This document shows, piece after piece, positions 1-3,794 of a DNA stretch of 6,358 nucleotides. Position 1 is the stretch's first letter. Every line of letters starts with the position of its first letter. Location: assembly GCA_022701925.1 (NCBI GenBank), contig JAKONM010000058.1, forward strand, positions 1 through 6,358. The letters are read 5' to 3'. The stretch is from Microbacteriaceae bacterium. GTDB taxonomy: Bacteria; Actinomycetota; Actinomycetes; Actinomycetales; Microbacteriaceae. The notes under the pieces were generated by a model that was not told where the DNA came from, searched no databases, and saw only the letters and a list, made by a program, of their open reading frames with translations. Both the position numbers and the translations under genes were made by a program.

Positions 1-1
1 G

Positions 2-304
2 ACCTTCCCGGGGGTCGGCGTGAAGGTGCGCCCCGTCGCGGTGCTGAACATGAGCGACGAGGCCGGCAGCGACGCCAAGGTCGTCGTCGTGCCGCACAAG
101 GACCCGCGCTGGCAGCACGTGCAGGACCTGGGCGACCTCACCGACCAGCAGAAGAACGAGATCGAGCACTTCTTCCGCCGGTACAAGGACCTGGAGCCCG
201 GCAAGTTCGTGAACGTCGAGGGCTGGGGCGGCGCCGCCGAGGCCGAGCAGATCGTGCAGGACGGTTTCGCCCGCCTGAAGGACGCGGGCTCGGACCACTC
301 CTGA
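2..304 (+). CDS. ppa: Inorganic pyrophosphatase, C-terminal part (5' end outside window)
   Basis: Soluble family I pyrophosphatase, which hydrolyses pyrophosphate to phosphate and so pulls biosynthetic reactions forward. The reading frame is open from base 2, with no stop before the window edge, and ends at TGA 302-304, leaving 100 visible residues. A bacterial enzyme of this family is usually about 160-175 residues, so roughly the first 60-70 are missing, including the D-x-D-x-x-D signature. What is visible is diagnostic: FPG near the edge, the metal-binding segment M-S-D-E-A-G-S-D-A-K, VPHKDPRW, and the active-site stretch FFRRYKDLEPGKFV, whose Tyr-Lys pair corresponds to the phosphate-binding Y-K of the E. 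coli enzyme. The tail WGGAAEAEQIV is also typical. The gene converges on the M23 peptidase gene across a 143-base gap. The GTG at 20 is internal to the gene, not its start. Confidence 0.94.
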   Translation, partial: TFPGVGVKVRPVAVLNMSDEAGSDAKVVVVPHKDPRWQHVQDLGDLTDQQKNEIEHFFRRYKDLEPGKFVNVEGWGGAAEAEQIVQDGFARLKDAGSDHS

Positions 305-373
305 CCCTCCGCTCGGACGACCGGCGAGCGCTGCAGCGGGACGGACCGAGCACGACAGTTGGACAGGACGGCT

Positions 374-408
374 TCAGCAGGAGGAGAGGAGCCGTTCCGT
401 CCTGCTGA
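374..408. terminator. Hairpin between convergent genes, possible bidirectional terminator
   Basis: TCAGCAGGA (374-382) and TCCTGCTGA (400-408) are perfect 9-bp inverted arms around a 17-base loop. They lie between the 3' ends of ppa (304) and the M23 peptidase gene (448). An alternative stem, ACGGCT (368-373) with AGCCGT (390-395), overlaps it. There is no clear T-run on either side, so a terminator role rests on position and pairing only. Confidence 0.4.
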
Positions 409-426
409 ACGCGTTCCGTCCTGCTG
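393..426. repeat. 15-bp direct repeat, two copies 19 bp apart
   Basis: CGTTCCGTCCTGCTG occurs at 393-407 and again, without mismatch, at 412-426. The 10-bp palindrome GAACGCGTTC (407-416) bridges the two copies. Either copy can pair through TCCTGCTG with CAGCAGGA at 375-382, so the second may be a duplicated terminator arm. Confidence 0.6.
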
Positions 427-447
427 TCGGGCTCGCCCGACCGGGTC

Positions 448-1662
448 TCAGAGCGTGATGCCGCGGGCCGCCATGAAGGGCTGCGCGTCCTGCGCGACCT
501 CGTTGACGCGCGTCTCGAAGTGCAGGTGCGGCCCGGTGGCGGCCCCCGTGGCGCCGACCGAGGCGATGTTCTGGCCCGCGGTCACGGTCTGCCCCACGCG
601 GACGAAGATGCCGCCGGGCCGGATGTGGGCGTAGCCGGTCTCGATGCCGTCGCCGTTGTCGATCTCGATCCAGTAGCCGTAGGTGCCGAACCAGCCGGCG
701 TAGGTCACGCGCCCGGCGTGGGCGGCGTAGATCGGGGACCCGTAGGACGCGCCGATGTCGGTGCCCCGGTGGAAGAAGTTCGCGCCCGCGGGCTGGTCGG
801 GGCGGGGCCCGAAGCGCCCCGTGATCGGGCCGTAGGCGGGCATCGCCCAGCCGTTCGGCAGCACGCCGGTCGACACGGCGGCGGGTCGCAACGCGGCCTT
901 CCGGGCCGCGACGCCGCGGTTGAACTCCGCCTGCGTCGACACCGCCTTCGCCTGCAGCGCGTCGAGCAGGGACTGCAGCTCGGCCTGCTTGTCCTCCTCG
1001 CGCTGCACCTGCGCGTTCGCGGCCTCGCTGGCCTTCACCGCGGCCTGGTAGGCGACCTTGGCGTCGTTCCGCAGCCCGACCAGCTGCTCCTTCGCCTGCT
1101 CCAGCTGCGCCTGCGTCGCAGCGGCGGCGTTCTTGGCCGCCTGCGCCTCGTCGGCGATGGCGCCGTTCGACTCGGTCAGCTTGGCCAGGCGTCCCAGCTT
1201 GGAGAGGAAGTCGGCGGGACCTCCCCCGCTGCCGCCCGAGAAGAACAGCTCGGTCTCCGGGTCGGCCCCGCTGGTGCGGCTCAGCTGCGCGGCCAGCTGA
1301 CCGGCGCGCTGCATCGCCTCCTTCGCGCGGGCGTCGTCCTCGTCGACCTGCTTCTGGATGACCGCGAGCCGGGCGGTCGCGGCGTCGACCCGCGATCGGG
1401 CGGCCTGGTAGACCGTGCCGCGCTGCTCGGCCTCGCGCTGCGCCGCCTCCGCAGCCGCCCGCGACTTCGCGAGCAGGCCCTTGATGCGGGAGACCTCGGC
1501 GGCCTTCGCCTTCACGTTGCGGCGCGCCTTCAGCACGTCGTTCCAGCTGGGGTACTCGTCCGCCTGCGCGGACAGCGGCACGGCGACGATGCCGACGGCT
1601 CCGGCCGCGGCCAGCGCGATCAGCCCGCGGCGGGTGTGCAGACGGCGACCGTGCAGCCCCAC
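448..1662 (-). CDS. Secreted coiled-coil M23 family metallopeptidase (probable peptidoglycan hydrolase)
   Basis: A 404-residue exported protein expected to cut peptidoglycan peptide bridges in the cell wall. The start is GTG 1662-1660, chosen because GGGGGAGGT (1676-1668) lies 5 nt upstream. It also puts a classical signal peptide at the N terminus: arginines at about residues 6-12, a hydrophobic core LIALAAAGAVGIVAVPL, and likely cleavage after SAQA, residue 34. Residues about 45-250 are Ala/Glu/Gln/Lys-rich and look like two coiled coils. They are broken near residues 130-155 by a Gly-rich stretch (FFSGGSGGG), a layout seen in EnvC-like hydrolases and activators. The LytM/M23 domain follows at about 278-395 with intact zinc and catalytic residues: HRGTD (H298, D302), YAHI (H346) and TGPHLHFE (H379, H381). 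It therefore looks like an active enzyme rather than an EnvC-type dead activator. A TAGCCT box on the minus strand (1717-1712) is a weak candidate -10. The exact target bond cannot be read from sequence. Confidence 0.92.
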   Translation of the reverse strand: MGLHGRRLHTRRGLIALAAAGAVGIVAVPLSAQADEYPSWNDVLKARRNVKAKAAEVSRIKGLLAKSRAAAEAAQREAEQRGTVYQAARSRVDAATARLAVIQKQVDEDDARAKEAMQRAGQLAAQLSRTSGADPETELFFSGGSGGGPADFLSKLGRLAKLTESNGAIADEAQAAKNAAAATQAQLEQAKEQLVGLRNDAKVAYQAAVKASEAANAQVQREEDKQAELQSLLDALQAKAVSTQAEFNRGVAARKAALRPAAVSTGVLPNGWAMPAYGPITGRFGPRPDQPAGANFFHRGTDIGASYGSPIYAAHAGRVTYAGWFGTYGYWIEIDNGDGIETGYAHIRPGGIFVRVGQTVTAGQNIASVGATGAATGPHLHFETRVNEVAQDAQPFMAARGITL

Positions 1663-1667
1663 GACCG

Positions 1668-1676
1668 ACCTCCCCC
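1668..1676 (-). promoter_or_regulatory. Shine-Dalgarno that decides the M23 gene start
   Basis: GGGGGAGGT on the minus strand, 5 nt before GTG 1662. The frame stays open upstream to an ATG at 1797, but that extension is Arg/Gly/Pro-rich, has no comparable ribosome site, would bury the signal peptide, and would run up to the probable tRNA promoter. Confidence 0.8.
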
Positions 1677-1788
1677 GAGTCCGCGCGGCCCCACCAGGGA
1701 CCCGGGCAGGCAGGCTAACCCGGCCGCGCAGCACCCCCGGTCGCGGCACGCCCGCGGCCCGCATTCGCGCTTCCCCCCGACCATCGCG

Positions 1789-1794
1789 TATGCT
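1789..1794 (+). promoter_or_regulatory. Probable -10 box of the tRNA cluster
   Basis: TATGCT fits the actinobacterial TANNNT -10 pattern and lies 32 bases before the first base of tRNA-Glu, giving a start near 1801 and a short leader. No convincing -35 is present: TTCGCG at 1764-1769 is 19 bp away and a poor match. Confidence 0.45.
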
Positions 1795-1826
1795 CATCGC
1801 TCGGTGAACCCGGTGACGGGGGTTCC

Positions 1827-1899
1827 GGCCCCATCGTTTAGCGGCCTAGGACACCGCCCTTTCACGGCGGCAGCACGGGTTCGAATCCCGTTGGGGTCA
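1827..1899 (+). tRNA. tRNA-Glu (anticodon TTC)
   Basis: A 73-base cloverleaf. The acceptor GGCCCCA (1827-1833) pairs with TGGGGTC (1892-1898), with discriminator A1899. The anticodon stem CCGCC/GGCGG encloses the loop CTTTCAC, so the anticodon TTC is at 1861-1863. The T arm is CGGGT-TCGAATC-CCG in the usual position. CCA is not encoded (the next bases are CGA), so it must be added enzymatically. It is the first gene of a Glu-Asp-Phe cluster. Confidence 0.96.
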
Positions 1900-1943
1900 C
1901 GATCCCGCGGGGTCCGGACATTCACCACGAGCATCACCAGTTT

Positions 1944-2017
1944 GGCCCTGTAGCGCAGTTGGTTAGCGCGCCGCCCTGTCACGGCGGAGGTCGCCGGTTC
2001 AAGTCCGGTCAGGGTCG
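1944..2017 (+). tRNA. tRNA-Asp (anticodon GTC)
   Basis: A 74-base cloverleaf. The acceptor GGCCCTG (1944-1950) pairs with CAGGGTC (2010-2016), with discriminator G2017. The anticodon stem CCGCC/GGCGG encloses CTGTCAC, giving anticodon GTC at 1978-1980. The T loop TTCAAGT is canonical. CCA is not encoded. It lies 44 bases after tRNA-Glu and 30 bases before tRNA-Phe. Its anticodon arm differs from that of tRNA-Glu only at the first anticodon base. Confidence 0.96.
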
Positions 2018-2018
2018 C

Positions 2019-2044
2019 AGCGGAGCAGGGCGACCTGCTCCGCT
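2019..2044 (+). other. Perfect 11-bp hairpin with GCGA tetraloop in the tRNA-Asp/tRNA-Phe spacer
   Basis: AGCGGAGCAGG (2019-2029) and CCTGCTCCGCT (2034-2044) are exact reverse complements around GCGA, a GNRA-type loop. The stem begins two bases after tRNA-Asp and ends four bases before tRNA-Phe, so it fills the 30-base spacer. There is no U-run after it, so a processing or spacing element of the tRNA precursor is at least as likely as a terminator. Confidence 0.7.
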
Positions 2045-2047
2045 CAC

Positions 2048-2123
2048 GGCTCTGTAGCTCAGTTGGTAGAGCGTTCGACTGAAAATCGAAAGGTCACCGG
2101 ATCGACGCCGGTCGGAGCCACCA
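2048..2123 (+). tRNA. tRNA-Phe (anticodon GAA)
   Basis: The acceptor GGCTCTG (2048-2054) pairs with CGGAGCC (2113-2119), including one U-G pair. The discriminator is A2120 and CCA is encoded at 2121-2123, unlike the two tRNAs before it. The anticodon stem TTCGA/TCGAA encloses CTGAAAA, giving GAA at 2081-2083. The T stem ACCGG/CCGGT encloses ATCGACG, so the base at the usual T54 position is A. It is the last gene of the cluster and is followed by an intrinsic terminator. Confidence 0.95.
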
Positions 2124-2128
2124 CCGGA

Positions 2129-2153
2129 AGCCCTCGCCTCGGCGGGGGCTCTT
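2129..2153 (+). terminator. Intrinsic terminator of the tRNA cluster
   Basis: AGCCCTCGC (2129-2137) pairs with GCGGGGGCT (2142-2150), nine pairs with one U-G, around the loop CTCG. It is followed by CTTCTCGTT, the most T-rich stretch nearby. It begins six bases after the encoded CCA of tRNA-Phe. Confidence 0.72.
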
Positions 2154-2178
2154 CTCGTTCCGGGGCGACGACGCGGCA

Positions 2179-2211
2179 GACGGCCCCGGCGAGCGAGCCG
2201 CCGGAGCCGCC
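2179..2211 (-). terminator. 13-bp hairpin ending the arsC transcript
   Basis: On the minus strand GGCGGCTCCGGCG (2211-2199) pairs fully with CGCCGGGGCCGTC (2191-2179), with two G-U pairs, around a 7-base loop. It starts 7 bases after the stop of the 13-residue ORF. No U-run follows, as is common for high-GC actinobacterial terminators. It faces the tRNA terminator 25 bases away. On the plus strand the wobble positions become mismatches, so the stem favours minus-strand RNA. Confidence 0.6.
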
Positions 2212-2218
2212 CTTCCGG

Positions 2219-2260
2219 TCAGCAGCAGCCGGTGCCGCCGCAGCAGGTCTGCTCGTCCAT
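2219..2260 (-). CDS. 13-residue cysteine-rich small ORF behind arsC
   Basis: I do not recognise this as a named gene. ATG 2260-2258 to TGA 2221-2219 encodes M-D-E-Q-T-C-C-G-G-T-G-C-C. Four of 13 residues are cysteine, in two vicinal pairs separated by Gly-Gly-Thr-Gly. A Shine-Dalgarno of unusual strength, GGGGAGGAGGT (2275-2265), stands 4 nt before the ATG. The ORF begins 31 bases after the arsC stop and ends 7 bases before a strong hairpin, so it sits exactly where a last operon gene would be. Vicinal cysteine pairs bind arsenite in ArsD and ArsR proteins, so an arsenite-binding peptide or a chaperone handing arsenite on is possible; this is inference. The frame extends upstream through arsC, but that part has shadow-like Arg/Ser-rich composition. 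Such a short ORF would be missed by usual gene callers. It could also be chance coding next to a fortuitous purine run. Confidence 0.5.
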   Translation of the reverse strand: MDEQTCCGGTGCC

Positions 2261-2291
2261 GCGCACCTCCTCCCCGTCGTCGAAGACCGGG

Positions 2292-2696
2292 TCAGCCGCC
2301 GAGTGCGGCCAGCAGCGCCTGGACGCGGGCGCGGATCTCGTCGCGGACGGGGCGGACCCGCTCGAGCGGGAGCCCCGCCGGATCGTCGAGCTCCCAGTCC
2401 TCGTACCGCTTGCCCGGGAACACCGGGCAGGCGTCGCCGCAGCCCATCGTGATGACGGCGTCGGAGGCGCGGACGTCGTCCACGTCCAGCACCCGCGGCT
2501 GCGCGCCGGCGATGTCGATGCCGACCTCGGCCATGGCCGCGACCGCGACGGGGTTGATCGCGTCCGCCGGCTCACTTCCCGCCGACAGCACCTGCACCGC
2601 GTCGCCGCCGAACGCGCGGGCGAACCCGGCGGCCATCTGCGATCGACCGGCGTTGTGCACGCAGACGAACAGGATCGAGGGACGCGGGTCGGTCAC
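2292..2696 (-). CDS. arsC: Arsenate reductase, low-molecular-weight phosphatase fold (mycothiol-type ArsC)
   Basis: A cytoplasmic enzyme of 134 residues that reduces arsenate to arsenite. The P-loop C-V-H-N-A-G-R-S (C12-R18) is the CX5R nucleophile loop of the LMW-phosphatase fold arsenate reductases, and SAGSEP and INPVAV are family hallmarks. TMGCGDACP (C86, C90) and the later DDPAG match the actinobacterial class that uses mycothiol and mycoredoxin rather than the classical thioredoxin-type Cys triad. The cofactor is family knowledge, not something the sequence proves. The start is GTG 2696, because AAGGAG (2708-2703) lies 6 nt upstream; the in-frame ATG at 2711 falls inside an operator and has no ribosome site. 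The gene diverges from arsR across a palindromic promoter and is followed by a 13-residue Cys-rich ORF. No arsenite efflux gene is adjacent, which is unusual for an arsC. Confidence 0.92.
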   Translation of the reverse strand: MTDPRPSILFVCVHNAGRSQMAAGFARAFGGDAVQVLSAGSEPADAINPVAVAAMAEVGIDIAGAQPRVLDVDDVRASDAVITMGCGDACPVFPGKRYEDWELDDPAGLPLERVRPVRDEIRARVQALLAALGG

Positions 2697-2708
2697 GGCG
2701 GACTCCTT

Positions 2709-2726
2709 CATCGACGGGCTTCGATG
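2709..2726. promoter_or_regulatory. Second ArsR-type operator over the arsC leader
   Basis: CATCGA (2709-2714) and TCGATG (2721-2726) form an inverted repeat with a 6-bp spacer, the same CATCGA-N6-TCGATG form as the centre of the larger palindrome. The two centres are 27 bp apart. This copy covers the expected arsC transcription start and abuts the arsC Shine-Dalgarno. ArsR as the binder is inferred from position and symmetry. Confidence 0.65.
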
Positions 2727-2727
2727 C

Positions 2728-2757
2728 ACCCTAGACATCGACGCCTGTCGATGTCTA
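2728..2757 (-). promoter_or_regulatory. arsC: arsC promoter inside the palindrome
   Basis: On the minus strand, TAGACA (2757-2752) as -35, an 18-bp spacer, and TAGGGT (2733-2728) as -10. The predicted start is near A2721, giving a leader of about 25 nt that holds the arsC AAGGAG. Confidence 0.62.
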
Positions 2758-2761
2758 GGGT
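2732..2761 (+). promoter_or_regulatory. arsR: arsR promoter inside the palindrome
   Basis: On the plus strand, TAGACA (2732-2737), an 18-bp spacer and TAGGGT (2756-2761), the mirror image of the arsC promoter. Seven bases separate the -10 from GTG 2769, so transcription should begin at or next to the start codon. Confidence 0.6.
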
Positions 2762-2768
2762 CGCAGTC

Positions 2769-3140
2769 GTGACCCTGGTCGACCTGCCGCTGACGTCCGG
2801 CCCGCGCGGTGCGGCGTGCTGCATCGGGGACAGCTGCGCATCGATCACCCGCGCGGCGGTGACCGAGGCGGGCGCGCGCGACCTCGCCGCCGTGCTGAAG
2901 GCGCTCGCGGACCCCGTCCGCCTGCGGCTGGTGTCGATGATCGCGGCGCACGAGGGCGGCGAGGCCTGCGTGTGCGACCTCACCGAGCCGCTCGGCCTGT
3001 CGCAGCCGACCGTGAGCCACCACCTCAAGGTGCTCCTGGACGCCGGCTTCCTCACCCGCACCAGGCGCGGCACCTGGGCCTACTACGCCCTGGTGCCCGG
3101 CTCGCTCGACGCCGTGGCCGCGACCCTCGCCACCGTCTGA
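2769..3140 (+). CDS. arsR: ArsR/SmtB-family arsenite-responsive repressor
   Basis: A 123-residue winged-helix repressor that should leave its operator when arsenite binds. The core LKALADPVRLRLVSMI, then CVCDLTEPLGLSQPTVSHHLKVLLDAGFLTRTRRGTWAYYAL in order, covers the helix-turn-helix (SQPTVSHHLKVL, residues 78-89) and the wing. Possible metalloid ligands are C67 and C69 in the CVCDL box, as in classical ArsR, plus a vicinal pair C17-C18 and C23 in the N-terminal arm, which resembles CgArsR-type sites. Which set is used cannot be told here. The start is GTG 2769, which fits a leaderless mRNA from TAGGGT 2756-2761. An in-frame ATG at 2751 lies inside the palindrome between the promoter boxes and has no Shine-Dalgarno. 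The frame is open further upstream, but that is the shadow of arsC. The gene diverges from arsC, and PaiB follows 35 bases later. Confidence 0.93.
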   Translation: MTLVDLPLTSGPRGAACCIGDSCASITRAAVTEAGARDLAAVLKALADPVRLRLVSMIAAHEGGEACVCDLTEPLGLSQPTVSHHLKVLLDAGFLTRTRRGTWAYYALVPGSLDAVAATLATV

Positions 3141-3163
3141 CGCGCGCCCGGTCCGGCAGCGCC

Positions 3164-3169
3164 TAGCGT
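3164..3169 (+). promoter_or_regulatory. Candidate -10 box for a leaderless PaiB transcript
   Basis: TAGCGT lies exactly 6 bases before ATG 3176, the spacing expected of leaderless actinobacterial genes. The gene has no clear Shine-Dalgarno (GTGCCGGG only). No good -35 was found, so readthrough from arsR is an alternative. Confidence 0.4.
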
Positions 3170-3175
3170 GCCGGG

Positions 3176-3784
3176 ATGCGCCACACGCCCCACTACCTGA
3201 TGACCGACCCCGCCGAGGTGGCGCGGCTGATCCGCGGGAACCCGTGGGCGACCTTCGTGTCCGCCACCTCCGCCGGCCTCGTCGCCTCCCACTACCCGGT
3301 GCTGCTCGACGAGCAGGCGGGCGACCTCTCCGTGCTGAGCCACTTCGGCCGCCCCGACGAGCGCCTGCACGAGCTGGGCGAGCACGAGGTGCTGGTGATC
3401 GTGCAGGGGCCGCACGACTACGTCTCCCCCAGCTGGTACCCCGAGGGCCAGGTCGTGCCGACCTGGAACCACGTGACCGCCCACCTGTACGGGACGCCGG
3501 AGATCCTGACGCCGGAGGAGAACTACGCGGTGCTCTCCGGCCTGACCGAGCACTTCGAGCGCGGGTTCGAGCACGGCCGGTCGCTGGACCAGGACGAGGA
3601 GGGCACGCGGCGGGCCGCCCTCGGCACCGTGGGACTGCGCCTGCGGGTGACCCGGTTCGACGCCCGGGCGAAGCTGAGCCAGAACAAGCCGCCGGAGGTC
3701 GCGGCGCGGATCATCGCCGAGCTGGACGCGCGCAACCCCGCACTGGCGGCGGAGATGCGGCGCCGGCACGGCCAGGAGGTCTGA
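3176..3784 (+). CDS. PaiB-family FMN-binding protein
   Basis: A 202-residue cytoplasmic protein of the PaiB family (FMN_bind_2), a split-barrel flavin-binding fold often annotated as a negative transcriptional regulator after B. subtilis PaiB. For most members the true activity is unknown and no DNA-binding domain is visible here. Family marks are the opening MRHTPHY, GNPWATFVSATSAGLVASHYPVLLD written as two parts (about 21-31 and 32-45), GPHDYVSPSWYP (78-89), VPTWNHVTAHLYG (94-106) and the C-terminal KLSQNKP (166-172). Length is normal for the family and the gene looks intact. ATG 3176 is preceded by TAGCGT rather than a ribosome site, suggesting leaderless translation. It follows arsR on the same strand by 35 bases, so arsenite-linked co-transcription is possible but unproven. 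Its stop is 10 bases from the stop of the convergent siderophore ATPase gene. Confidence 0.9.
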   Translation: MRHTPHYLMTDPAEVARLIRGNPWATFVSATSAGLVASHYPVLLDEQAGDLSVLSHFGRPDERLHELGEHEVLVIVQGPHDYVSPSWYPEGQVVPTWNHVTAHLYGTPEILTPEENYAVLSGLTEHFERGFEHGRSLDQDEEGTRRAALGTVGLRLRVTRFDARAKLSQNKPPEVAARIIAELDARNPALAAEMRRRHGQEV

Positions 3785-3794
3785 GCGCGGCCGG

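Larger units (their letters stand above)
2728..2761. promoter_or_regulatory. Main arsR/arsC operator: 34-bp inverted repeat
   Basis: The arms ACCCTAGACATCGAC (2728-2742) and GTCGATGTCTAGGGT (2747-2761) are exact reverse complements with a 4-bp centre, GCCT. Its core holds CATCGA-N6-TCGATG at 2736-2753. It lies between divergent arsC and arsR and contains both predicted promoters, as expected of an ArsR/SmtB repressor site. Confidence 0.82.

Noticed and set aside
1900..1943. Hairpin GATCCCGCGGGGTC in the Glu-Asp spacer
   Set aside because: The stem would leave only a 2-base loop and include a U-G pair, so it is not a credible structure on its own.
520..1953. 477-codon plus-strand open frame
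   Set aside because: It is antisense to the M23 gene and runs through tRNA-Glu. Its composition is Arg/Gly/Val/Leu-rich without motifs, as expected for the shadow of a high-GC gene.
2129..2221. Selenocysteine readthrough of the TGA after the Cys-rich ORF
   Set aside because: The frame continues into the hairpin and tRNA terminator with Arg/Gly-rich nonsense, and the hairpin lacks the bulges of a SECIS element. A plain stop is simpler.
2709..2711. ATG as the arsC start
   Set aside because: It lies inside an operator half-site and has no ribosome site, whereas GTG 2696 has AAGGAG 6 nt upstream and gives the normal protein length.
2751..2753. ATG as the arsR start
   Set aside because: It sits inside the palindrome, upstream of the predicted transcription start and between the promoter boxes, with no Shine-Dalgarno. 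It cannot be excluded if a further upstream promoter exists.
2048..3140. Integrated genomic island at tRNA-Phe carrying ars genes
   Set aside because: No integrase is present and I could not find a second copy of the tRNA-Phe 3' end in the window that would mark an attachment site.
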